Source of the DNA: Shewanella sp. MBTL60-112-B2
GTDB taxonomy: Bacteria > Pseudomonadota > Gammaproteobacteria > Enterobacterales > Shewanellaceae
DNA: 64,000 nucleotides
NCBI RefSeq assembly: GCF_019655055.1
Contig: NZ_BPFA01000002.1
Span: 1 to 64,000, forward strand
Reading direction: 5' to 3'
Notes under the pieces: model-generated
What the model saw: the letters and a program-made list of their open reading frames with translations, nothing else
Told to the model about the DNA's origin: nothing
Databases searched by the model: none
Shown here: piece after piece, positions 56,515-64,000 of the stretch
Position numbering within the stretch: the stretch's first letter is position 1
Layout of the letters: each line of letters begins with the position of its first letter
Program-made: the position numbers and the translations under genes

Positions 56515-57591
56515 GTGAAACCATTTCCACGAGCAGAGATCAGTCGCCAAGCATTGAAGAATAATCTGGCTCGGCTGCATGAATTAGCCCCATCAAGCAA
56601 GGTGATGGCGGTTGTAAAAGCCAATGGCTATGGCCATGGCTTGCTTAATGTCGCTCAATGTTTAGATAATGCCGACGGTTTTGGCTTAGCGCGTTTAGAA
56701 GAGGCATTAGCGCTACGTGCCGGTGGGGTTAACGCTAAGCTTTTACTATTAGAAGGCTTTTTTAGGCCAACTGATTTAGTGACTTTAGTTGAGCATGATA
56801 TTGAAACCGTAGTGCATCACGAGTCACAAATTGAGATGCTGGAGCAAGCAGAACTCGATAAGCCTGTGAACGTGTGGATGAAAATAGACTCTGGTATGCA
56901 TCGCTTAGGTTTTGTGCCAGATGAGTTTGATGCGGTTTATCAGCGCTTAGTGGCGTGTAAGAACATAGCTAAACCGATTAATTTGATGACCCATTTTGCT
57001 TGTGCCGATGAGCCTGATAATAATTACACTGCCACCCAATTAGCGACATTTGAGCAGTTAACCAAAGACTTACCTGGAGAGCGCACCTTAGCGAACTCAG
57101 CTGGCGCGCTGTTTTGGCAACAAAGCCAAGCCAATTGGATCCGCCCAGGGATCGCGCTTTATGGTGTATCGCCAGTTGTAGGCGATCTTGGCATTAAGCA
57201 CGGACTTGTTCCAGCCATGGAGCTAGTTTCGCAACTCATTGCGATACGTGATCATAAAGCCGGTCAACCGGTGGGCTATGGTAGTCACTGGGTAGCAGAT
57301 AAAGATACTAAGCTAGGTGTGGTTGCCATAGGTTATGGCGATGGTTATCCACGTAATGCACCACTAGGCACACCTGTATTAATTAATGGTCGTTTAGCGC
57401 CGATTGTTGGCCGAGTGTCGATGGACATGTTAACTGTCGATCTTGGTGCTGATGCGAGTGATAATGTGGGCGATAAAGCCGTACTTTGGGGTAAAGACCT
57501 TCCAGTAGAGGAGGTGGCAGAGCACATTGGCACTATCGCGTACGAGCTTGTAACTAAATTGACTCCACGAGTCGCTGTTTGCCTAGATTGA
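56515..57591 (+). CDS. alr: Alanine racemase
   Basis: A 358-residue PLP enzyme making D-alanine for peptidoglycan. The Schiff-base Lys is K35 in [10 protein letters not shown]. The second base is the Tyr in [10 protein letters not shown] (about residue 254). [13 protein letters not shown] and [11 protein letters not shown] are further family motifs. It begins with GTG at 56515. The dnaB-alr order is common in gammaproteobacteria. Confidence 0.95.
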   Translation: MKPFPRAEISRQALKNNLARLHELAPSSKVMAVVKANGYGHGLLNVAQCLDNADGFGLARLEEALALRAGGVNAKLLLLEGFFRPTDLVTLVEHDIETVVHHESQIEMLEQAELDKPVNVWMKIDSGMHRLGFVPDEFDAVYQRLVACKNIAKPINLMTHFACADEPDNNYTATQLATFEQLTKDLPGERTLANSAGALFWQQSQANWIRPGIALYGVSPVVGDLGIKHGLVPAMELVSQLIAIRDHKAGQPVGYGSHWVADKDTKLGVVAIGYGDGYPRNAPLGTPVLINGRLAPIVGRVSMDMLTVDLGADASDNVGDKAVLWGKDLPVEEVAEHIGTIAYELVTKLTPRVAVCLD

Positions 57592-57665
57592 GCAAATAAA
57601 CAACTTATTTATGTTGATACTGCAATTTGAGGCGGGATGCCCGTTGCAGTTGAAGATGTCTTAAA

Positions 57666-58967
57666 TTGAAAATAAATCCATTAACTATATTTGTCGCTTT
57701 GGGCTTAATGTCTCCCTTTGCGAGTGTAGAATCAACAGCAGAGCAACTAGATGGTAAGCCCTCTGGTGAAGAGCAAGTCATTATTGAATCAGTTGAGTCT
57801 AGTGCTAACAAGCAGAAAAAAAACAACGATAACCAACTGCCCGATTATGAGTCTGAATTTGTTGCTGTGCCTTTTGCGTTTTCAAGTGAGAGCTTAAGTA
57901 CTGCTTTTGGTGGCGCAGGTGTGCTTAAGCATGCAGGGCAAATTCAATCCTCTATATTGGGTATTGGCGTGTATAGCACCAATAATAGTTGGGTTAGCTA
58001 TTTGCGTTTTAACGACTATCAAATACCTACTCTTGATCAATGGTTGTTCTCAATCGAAACCTATAACGCTCGCTTTAAAGAAGGCGTTTATTATGTGTCT
58101 AATCAGGCTGAAATTAATGGTGACGGCCAGCGAGTGGTAACTTTAGGCGATGAGTCTTTTACCAAGTTTCATGCTCGATACGTATTACCTTTTGGCCGTG
58201 GCAGTCAAGGGGCGGCTCGCAGCTTAGGCCGTGCGCGAACGGATATTAGTTGGAATCCGCTAGAGTCAGGTGTTACCAGTGTTAAATTTAGTCCTTTTAC
58301 TCAGAGTAGAGAGCTCGAAGGCTTTGAGTTTTTAGAGGATGAAGCCAAAGGTTTAGCTGTTGAGCTTGAGTGGGATAACCGCGATAACGGTAAAAACAGT
58401 ACTCAAGGTGGGCAAACAAGCTTTAAGGTCACCCGTGACTTTGGTAACGCGAGCCGTAATAGTTGGACGACCTGGGAGTTTGACCAAAGCACGTTTGTTT
58501 CTATCGACTCTAATGAATGGTTCGGTCAGCAAATTTTAGCGTTTAACTTTTATTTAGCCGATACACCAACTTGGACATCAGGTTCAGATGATAACTTGCA
58601 TCAACCGCCAAGTTTTGCAGGTGTGAGTTTAGGTGGCTTCGAGCGTTTGCGCGGTTATAGCAGTAAGCGTTTTACTGGTCGTTCGGCCGTGCTGTATAGC
58701 GCTGAGTATCGTGTACAACCTAGATGGCAACCATTACAAGAATGGCCAGTGTTTAACTTATACGACATTCCGTGGTGGCAGTGGGTAGCTTTTGCTGAAG
58801 CTGGGCAAGTCAGTGATGAGTTTAGTGCTAGTGCATTGCATGATGACCTGAAATGGTCGGCGGGTATTGGTGCGCGCTTTGAAGTTGAAAGCGTAGTGGT
58901 GCGCGCTGAGCTAGCATTCAGTGAAGAGTCAAATCAGTTCTGGATCATGGTTAATCAGCCATTCTAA
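57666..58967 (+). CDS. Omp85-like outer-membrane barrel protein without POTRA domains
   Basis: A 433-residue exported protein starting from a TTG at 57666 with a signal peptide (ends ASVES or nearby) and a polar linker to about residue 60. The rest is a beta barrel of the surface-antigen (BamA/TamA C-terminal) type. The conserved GGFERLRGYSS around residue 318 equals the VRGF/Y motif in Omp85 loop 6, and the chain ends in aromatic Phe (MVNQPF). No POTRA domain fits in the N-terminal 60 residues, so it is a short Omp85-like barrel of unknown function. It lies 74 bp after alr. Confidence 0.75.
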   Translation: MKINPLTIFVALGLMSPFASVESTAEQLDGKPSGEEQVIIESVESSANKQKKNNDNQLPDYESEFVAVPFAFSSESLSTAFGGAGVLKHAGQIQSSILGIGVYSTNNSWVSYLRFNDYQIPTLDQWLFSIETYNARFKEGVYYVSNQAEINGDGQRVVTLGDESFTKFHARYVLPFGRGSQGAARSLGRARTDISWNPLESGVTSVKFSPFTQSRELEGFEFLEDEAKGLAVELEWDNRDNGKNSTQGGQTSFKVTRDFGNASRNSWTTWEFDQSTFVSIDSNEWFGQQILAFNFYLADTPTWTSGSDDNLHQPPSFAGVSLGGFERLRGYSSKRFTGRSAVLYSAEYRVQPRWQPLQEWPVFNLYDIPWWQWVAFAEAGQVSDEFSASALHDDLKWSAGIGARFEVESVVVRAELAFSEESNQFWIMVNQPF

Positions 58968-59502
58968 GCAGCTTTTATTTTTAATCCTTGTGGCGAGGGG
59001 CTGTTGTCAAAACAGCCTCAAGACTTGCCACTCTTGACTTGAATGACCTTGAGGGAAAACTGTCGTTCGAGGGAGCTGGGAGCAGCGTTCAAGGATGGGT
59101 CATGCTTTGACGAGAGTTTCAATTCTATTAATGAAAATGCTTGTTCGCGGCTTGGTTTTGCTAAAGTGCTAATTGATATAGATGCGAGTCAGAGGATTGT
59201 TTAGAAATTACTGGACCAGAATAAGTAGCGAGACTCTTAATAACCCATTATTTAGTTAAAGCTTATACTCAGCAATTGATTTTATTTCTGGTAAATTAAA
59301 ATAATTATAGATTAGGCAACGTCAAAATTGCGTCAAAATAACCAGTCTCTAAATTAAATTTTATGTTTCTGTTGTATGGGTAGAAAATCTCCATCAAGGA
59401 TGTGTATCCGTTAATACTATTTGAGTAAAGTGAATTTATAGGCTTTACCTGGTGTAGTTTGGCCGCTTGTAACCACGAATAGTTTTGATTGGGTGTAGAG
59501 TG
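58968..59502. other. Spacer before the LuxR-regulator operon
   Basis: This 535-bp stretch has no gene that I can support. It holds a weak stem-loop (58998-59019) after the barrel gene and an 11-bp-period direct repeat at 59320-59337 that may bind an OmpR-type regulator. Confidence 0.4.
59320..59337 (+). promoter_or_regulatory. PhoB/OmpR-like direct repeat
   Basis: CGTCAAA-ATTG-CGTCAAA has two identical 7-bp words 11 bp apart (one helical turn). This is the spacing that OmpR/PhoB-family dimers use. It lies about 165 bp before the LuxR gene, whose operon encodes an OmpR-type regulator. Confidence 0.45.
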
Positions 59503-60270
59503 ATGGAACAGATAAATAGCAGTACATGGTCAATAGATAAAAGTGACTTTGATCTCCCCCCTCTAGCTGATGATATCCTCAATACTATTAAATCCCCAAT
59601 TGCAGAGCTAGGCTTTGGCGGCTTTTGGTTTCAGGGCATAGCTAATAGCGCTTATCAATCCTATTTAGGCAACAATCGTAAGAGTCTGTTGACACGTAAA
59701 GTTTTAAGAAGCTGTGGCGGTGTCATCGCTTCTTCACCTACGGTGAAATTGTTACATCAACAATATGTAACGCGTGTGGCATCTACCGATATAAACTTTG
59801 CTGAGGCATTGAAGCTTGACTCTCCTTATCACTATATTCTCAGCAAAGATGGTCACGGGACTAAAGTACAAAAACTCTTTAATAGCCATGGTATCAATAC
59901 TGTCCTTAGTTGGCCGTTAAAGAATTTTGCGTCGGATACTTGGTGTGGCCGATTTACCTTATTGTCAAAATCTCCATATGAAGAACTCAACATTGCAGAA
60001 TTAGAGCAGACGTTAAAACAAGCTCAAATGACAATATTTGAACATTTTCATCATGAAATAAATCCTTACCGCCAATATAACCTATTTAATAAGACAGCAA
60101 TTAGTGCGCTGAAAATGGCTGCTACTGGGCTGCATAACCACGAGATCTCTGAGCAACTGGACATAACCGTTCGTGGAGTTGAATATCATCTTGAATCTTT
60201 AAGAAGTAAATTGTCAGCAAGTAATAGGGCCAATTTAGTTCATATCGCTCATCAATTGGAAATTATATAG
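59503..60270 (+). CDS. LuxR-family transcriptional regulator
   Basis: A protein of about 255 residues. The C-terminal 60 residues form a LuxR-type helix-turn-helix: AISALKMAATGLHNHEISEQL followed by ITVRGVEYHLESLRSKL and ASNRANLVHIAHQL. The N-terminal 190 residues contain a GFGGFWFQGI stretch and the position of the autoinducer-binding domain of LuxR proteins, but the conserved ligand residues are not obvious, so the signal is unknown. The ATG at 59503 is preferred over a TTG at 59485. It is followed three bases later by a response regulator. Confidence 0.75.
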   Translation: MEQINSSTWSIDKSDFDLPPLADDILNTIKSPIAELGFGGFWFQGIANSAYQSYLGNNRKSLLTRKVLRSCGGVIASSPTVKLLHQQYVTRVASTDINFAEALKLDSPYHYILSKDGHGTKVQKLFNSHGINTVLSWPLKNFASDTWCGRFTLLSKSPYEELNIAELEQTLKQAQMTIFEHFHHEINPYRQYNLFNKTAISALKMAATGLHNHEISEQLDITVRGVEYHLESLRSKLSASNRANLVHIAHQLEII

Positions 60271-60273
60271 AAG

Positions 60274-60948
60274 ATGTTGGTTCTCCTTGTCGAAGATAAC
60301 CGCCTGTTGGCGAAAAATATCATTCAGTATCTCGAGCTCAATGAGATTGAATGTGACTATGCGGAGACTCTAGAGCGTGCTGAGGAAAGAATATTTAACA
60401 GCACTTTTGATGCAATAATCTTAGATCTTAATTTACCCGATGGTGATGGTATTACTGCATGCCAGAAGTGGAAAGAGCAATGTATTATGGCTCCAATCAT
60501 TATGCTGACAGCTCGAAGTAATTTACAAGATAGACTCTCGGGCTTTGAGGCTGGAGCCGACGACTATTTGGTTAAACCTTTTGCACTGGCGGAGTTAGTT
60601 GCACGGCTTAAGGTTGTATCTCAACGGCGTCCATCACCTAAACGACTTGCTATCGGTGATCTCGAGTTTGATTTTGGTGCTCATCAGGTATATCGCCAAG
60701 GTCAGGAGCTTATTTTGTCTCGTACGGGGTGGCAGATCCTCTCTTTCCTAGCAAGGAGAAGCCCTGAAACTGTTGAGCGTGAAGAAATAGAGCGCGTACT
60801 CTGGCCCGATAGCCTACCCGATAGCGACAGCCTAAGAAGTCATATGCATCTGTTACGAAAAGTCGTCGACAAACCCTTTGAGCAGAATCTTATTCATACT
60901 ATTCGCGGTGTTGGTTTGTGTTTAAGAGTTGAGCATGATGAAGCCTAA
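60274..60948 (+). CDS. OmpR-family response regulator
   Basis: A 224-residue regulator. The receiver has E7/D8, D51 in ILDLNLPDGDG, T79 and K101 in VKPF. The winged helix (about 125-222) ends in TIRGVGLCLRVEH. It is similar in layout to the regulator at 6710-7390. It lies between a LuxR gene and its kinase; the kinase start lies within its last codons. Confidence 0.91.
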   Translation: MLVLLVEDNRLLAKNIIQYLELNEIECDYAETLERAEERIFNSTFDAIILDLNLPDGDGITACQKWKEQCIMAPIIMLTARSNLQDRLSGFEAGADDYLVKPFALAELVARLKVVSQRRPSPKRLAIGDLEFDFGAHQVYRQGQELILSRTGWQILSFLARRSPETVEREEIERVLWPDSLPDSDSLRSHMHLLRKVVDKPFEQNLIHTIRGVGLCLRVEHDEA

Positions 60949-62155
60949 ACTGAGTTTGAAGCGTGTATATCAGGTTTATGGCTTATGTTTCCTAGCAATT
61001 ACTCTGATTATAAACTTCCTTATTCCCCTATGCATGATGTGCGCGGGAATGTTAAGCATGCATGAAATTACCATGAGAAATGCAGCCCAAGCTGCAGAAA
61101 ACTATGCAAGTGCTAACCAAAATGTGATTGAAACTGAAAACATCACTGTGTACACCCGTTGGGAGCTAGTACCAGATCAAGTTAAGGCGATCAATGGTGG
61201 CTTGCCGCCAGACCAGGCGCTAGATGTTAAACATCAGCATTCAGATGGGGAGTTTATTGATGGTCTGATGCGCTACTCTACTGATAAGGGGCAGGACTAT
61301 TATGTCTGGTTGCATTATAACGCCACTCACGCATTAGAATTTGCTCCGAAGAACATGGCAGCAATTCTTTTGTTAGTCATCATGACATTTTCGGTAAACG
61401 CCATACTTGCCTGGTATCTGCAGCGCCGGGTGATCTTACCGGTTCATCAGATCAGCGCTGCTATTAAGCAACACGATTGGCAGGGGATGCAGCAGCTTAG
61501 ATTCCCAAATCAATGTTACGCAGAGCTGCAATCTATTGTCGATGCGCTGGACAGCTCGATTAAGCAGCTTAAAGAGGCTCAGCAAAGAGAGCTATCTTTC
61601 CTACGTTTTGCCAGTCATGAGCTAAGAACACCGATTGCAATATGCCAGTCATCATTTGAAATTTTATCTCTGCAGCAAGGGGAACTTACTGGGCCAACCT
61701 TGCATGCTAGCCAAGCGACAACTCAGATGAAATCAATCACAGAGACGCTGCTTTGGTTAATGAGTTCAGACTGTAGTCCAATGAATTGCTGTGATGTGAA
61801 GTTGTCACATTTACTGGCGAGCATAGTCGATGATCAAAAGTATGCCCAAGGTAGTGATATTAATGTTGACTTGATCTGCGATGAAACCGAGCTTTACGTG
61901 CTTAAAGAGCCTCTGACGATTGTGTTGAATAACTTGATCCGAAATAGTTTAGAGCACGGTGCTAAGGGGATTGTCATTGAGCAAGCTGGGAACCGAATTG
62001 ATATCGTTAATCCGTTATCAAAACATAATAGCAGCGGTTTTGGTTTAGGTTTGATGTTGGTTGAAAGGCTAACTAAGCAGCTCAATTGGGATTACTCAAC
62101 AGTAAATGATGATAATTACTTTAGGGCAACAATCATTATCCACACTCGTCAGTAG
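60935..62155 (+). CDS. Sensor histidine kinase with atypical ATP lid
   Basis: A kinase of about 406 residues. TM1 lies at about 15-40 and TM2 at about 143-163, with a periplasmic sensor of about 100 residues between them. The phosphoacceptor is H228 in ASHELRTPIAI, and the N box is LNNLIRNSLEHG. The usual G1 box (D-x-G-x-G) is replaced by DIVNPLSKH, while G2 is normal (GFGLGL). Some kinase subfamilies share this substitution, so it is probably active. The ATG at 60935 overlaps the regulator gene by 14 bp. Divergence from the kinase at 5358 suggests a different signal. Confidence 0.87.
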   Translation: MMKPKLSLKRVYQVYGLCFLAITLIINFLIPLCMMCAGMLSMHEITMRNAAQAAENYASANQNVIETENITVYTRWELVPDQVKAINGGLPPDQALDVKHQHSDGEFIDGLMRYSTDKGQDYYVWLHYNATHALEFAPKNMAAILLLVIMTFSVNAILAWYLQRRVILPVHQISAAIKQHDWQGMQQLRFPNQCYAELQSIVDALDSSIKQLKEAQQRELSFLRFASHELRTPIAICQSSFEILSLQQGELTGPTLHASQATTQMKSITETLLWLMSSDCSPMNCCDVKLSHLLASIVDDQKYAQGSDINVDLICDETELYVLKEPLTIVLNNLIRNSLEHGAKGIVIEQAGNRIDIVNPLSKHNSSGFGLGLMLVERLTKQLNWDYSTVNDDNYFRATIIIHTRQ

Positions 62156-62446
62156 AGTAAGTGGATAAATAATATTGTGATCAGGATAAGTATTGTGGTC
62201 GTTATTTGATACTTGTCAGAATTATATTGTTAAATGTGGTTTAGATATTTGAAGTGGTAATTATTTACCATACATTTTGTGACGTATAACTTATTGTTAA
62301 AGATAAATGCTGATGTGCCAATAGCAATTGCATTGGGTATTAAATGTGTGCTTTTTCTCATAGCGGTTCATTTATTGAACTTAAATTGGGTTATTTATTA
62401 AAACTACTGCTCATTACCACACTGTTTTGAATCAACGAAATATTAT

Positions 62447-62462
62447 AGTGACCAATGTCACT
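62447..62462. promoter_or_regulatory. Inverted repeat AGTGAC-N4-GTCACT
   Basis: A perfect 6-bp inverted repeat with a 4-bp spacer, 120 bp before the lyase start: an operator candidate. Confidence 0.4.
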
Positions 62463-62548
62463 TCATAATCTTTGTTATAGGTTAATCTTTGTTTAGGTTT
62501 TAAATAAAAACTTTCGTCATTGTTCTTACTCAAATTTTATGTGGGCTA

Positions 62549-62561
62549 GTGTGCATCACAC
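62549..62561. promoter_or_regulatory. Inverted repeat GTGTG-N3-CACAC
   Basis: A perfect 5-bp inverted repeat 20 bp before the lyase start codon. The spacing does not fit CRP. A regulator bound here would block the promoter or the ribosome binding region. Confidence 0.35.
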
Positions 62562-62581
62562 AGTTATATAAAGGAATGGAA

Positions 62582-64000
62582 ATGATTAATAAACATAAGT
62601 TGAAACTAAGCTCTTTGGCTGTAGCCTTAAGCTGTGCAATTGTTCCTATGGCTTCTTTCAGCGCTATGGCTGAAACAATTAGTCTAACAGGTAAAGATCT
62701 TACTATTGAGCAATTGCTTAAAGTTCAGAGTGGCGAAGCCGATGTCACTGTCAGCAAAAAAGGCAAGCAGAACATCCAAGACAGTTTTGATCTTTTAATG
62801 GACTCTGCTCGCCAAGGCACTCCTGTTTATGGTCTAACCGTTGGTGTGGGCAAGAACAAGGACACTGAAGTTTTTGGTAAAGACGGTAAGATGTCTGATG
62901 AGGCGGTAAAGCTGTCTGAAGACTTCAACCGCGACATGCTATTCACTCATGCTGCAGCGTCGGGCGAACCAATTGACCAAGCCGTTGTGCGTATGGCGAT
63001 GACTATTCGTCTAAACCAGATTGCTACTGGCCATGTTGGCGTGCAACCAGACGTTGCTCGCTTGTACGAGCAGTTCGTTAATAAGAACATTATTCCAGTT
63101 GTGCCATCTGATGGTTCAGTAGGTTTGTCTGACATTCTACTTGCTTCGCACATTGGCGCAGCGATGATGGGTGAGCATGAAGTTTTCTACAAAGGCGAAC
63201 GTATGCCTGCTGCTAAGGCATTAAAAGCAGCCGGTGTTAAGCCTTTAGTTCCTTTCGGAAAAGATGGATTATCTATTCTTTCGAATAACGCGCTATCAAC
63301 TGCGCAGTTAGTTCATGCTATGGGGCAAGCAGAACAGTTAATCGAATTCTCTCCAAAGCTTATTGCAGCAGGTCTAGAGTCTATTAATGGCAACATCAGC
63401 CCAATCTTACCGCATACGCTAGATGCTCGTCCTATGCCACACGTGCAAGACGTAGGTAATGACATTCTTAAAAATCTTGAAGGCGGCTATTTGTTTGAGC
63501 GTGATGAAAAGCGCCCGTTACAAGATAGTTTATCGTTCCGCGGAGCGCACTGGCCTGTAGCCAATGCTATTAGCCAATACGATAGTCTTGAAGAGTTGGT
63601 ACATATTCAAATTAACAGCTCTGACGATAACCCAACGGTATACTTGAATGCTAAGCAATCACGCTTCAACAAGTATCCTCAAGTTGAGCAGTACTTCACT
63701 GATGGCAAGGTATCGGGCGCGATTAACTCGTCAGCTAACTTCGATACTATTCAGCTAGCGACGACAACTGAAGCGTTCAGCATCGCAATGGCTCAGCTAG
63801 GTAAGTATTCATCTAATCGTCAAATTAAGATGATTGACCCATATTTTACTGGTTTACCACGTGCGCTTGTGAACCCTGACGACACTAACGGCCAGAGCTT
63901 CTATACGCTACAAAATGGCTTCACAGCATTGTTTGTTGATATCGCTCACGCATCTAACCCTGTGTCTTTCTATGGCCAGGCTAACCAAGGTGGTATCGAA
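62582..64000 (+). CDS. Exported histidine ammonia-lyase homologue lacking the MIO motif (3' end outside window)
   Basis: An open frame of 473 codons runs off the window. It has a signal peptide (cleavage after SAMA), so the enzyme is periplasmic. The mature part aligns with HutH/PAL: VYGLTVGVGK, FTHAAASGEP, GERMPAAKALKAAGVKPL, KDGLSILSNNALSTA and SSDDNPTVYLN. At the site of the Ala-Ser-Gly that cyclises to the MIO cofactor (GSVG-ASG-DL in HutH), this protein has GSVG-LSD-IL (L182-S183-D184), so MIO cannot form in the usual way. As I recall, ergothionase is a MIO-less relative that eliminates trimethylamine; that is one possible function. AAGGA 6 bp before the ATG supports the start. Confidence 0.85.
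   Translation, partial: MINKHKLKLSSLAVALSCAIVPMASFSAMAETISLTGKDLTIEQLLKVQSGEADVTVSKKGKQNIQDSFDLLMDSARQGTPVYGLTVGVGKNKDTEVFGKDGKMSDEAVKLSEDFNRDMLFTHAAASGEPIDQAVVRMAMTIRLNQIATGHVGVQPDVARLYEQFVNKNIIPVVPSDGSVGLSDILLASHIGAAMMGEHEVFYKGERMPAAKALKAAGVKPLVPFGKDGLSILSNNALSTAQLVHAMGQAEQLIEFSPKLIAAGLESINGNISPILPHTLDARPMPHVQDVGNDILKNLEGGYLFERDEKRPLQDSLSFRGAHWPVANAISQYDSLEELVHIQINSSDDNPTVYLNAKQSRFNKYPQVEQYFTDGKVSGAINSSANFDTIQLATTTEAFSIAMAQLGKYSSNRQIKMIDPYFTGLPRALVNPDDTNGQSFYTLQNGFTALFVDIAHASNPVSFYGQANQGGIE

Larger units (their letters stand above)
62156..62581. other. Promoter region of the exported lyase gene
   Basis: An AT-rich, gene-free 426-bp stretch with two short inverted repeats, listed next. AAGGA at 62571-62575 is the ribosome binding site of the downstream gene. 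Confidence 0.5.

Noticed and set aside
62541..62561. CRP site before the lyase gene
   Set aside because: GTGTG and CACAC are separated by 3 bp, whereas CRP half-sites TGTGA and TCACA need 6 bp.

Overview
The window reads as a chromosome segment of a marine gammaproteobacterium, almost certainly Shewanella. The evidence is the conserved gene order (rpoN-hpf-ptsN-rapZ-npr; yrbG/kdsD/kdsC/lptC/lptA/lptB; mlaFEDCB-ibaG-murA; degS-degQ-zapG/zapE-rplM-rpsI; purA-motX-rnr-rlmB; rpsF-priB-rpsR-rplI-dnaB-alr), a multiheme c-type cytochrome lipoprotein, and a sodium-motor MotX gene beside purA. No rRNA, tRNA or CRISPR array was seen.

Layout. 1-0.36 kb: the 5' edge of an IS110-family insertion sequence, abutting a broken copy of a short repeat with inverted ends. 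0.4-5.1 kb: rlmC, an MFS exporter-like gene, an RlmI-type methyltransferase and a small lipase-like hydrolase. 5.4-12.1 kb: a two-component system divergent from a GT2 / ArnT-like / GtrA glycosylation cassette followed by an exported FG-GAP propeller protein. 12.3-16.2 kb: a DUF4397-like lipoprotein, a tiny helix-turn-helix protein, a YiaD-type OmpA lipoprotein behind two NtrC-like sites, and an orphan ModA-like binding protein. 16.4-25.9 kb (minus strand): mgtE, the nitrogen-PTS/sigma-54 cluster, and LPS synthesis and transport. 26.1-30.8 kb: the mla phospholipid-transport operon, ibaG and murA. 31-34.9 kb: a 7-TM histidine kinase, a receiver protein with an ArsR-like output domain, and an octaheme lipoprotein. 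35-40.3 kb: a minisatellite, degS, degQ, zapG and zapE. 40.6-52.4 kb: ribosomal protein operons, purA, motX, rnr, rlmB, a prolyl oligopeptidase and a DUF481 barrel. 52.7-59 kb: an exported S46 dipeptidyl-peptidase, dnaB, alr and an Omp85-like barrel. 59.5-64 kb: a LuxR regulator, response regulator and kinase in one operon, followed by an exported histidine ammonia-lyase homologue that runs off the window.

How the parts fit. Much of the window serves the envelope: LPS assembly (Kds, Lpt), lipid asymmetry (Mla), peptidoglycan (MurA, Alr), periplasmic proteolysis (DegS, DegQ, DPP11-like, POP) and glycan modification. Three sensor/regulator pairs each sit beside a probable target set: glycosylation genes, the octaheme cytochrome, and the exported lyase. 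The most unusual gene is the last. It has a signal peptide and the histidine ammonia-lyase fold, but the Ala-Ser-Gly that forms the MIO prosthetic group is replaced by Leu-Ser-Asp. This points to a MIO-independent periplasmic elimination reaction, possibly of the ergothionase type, under control of the upstream regulators.
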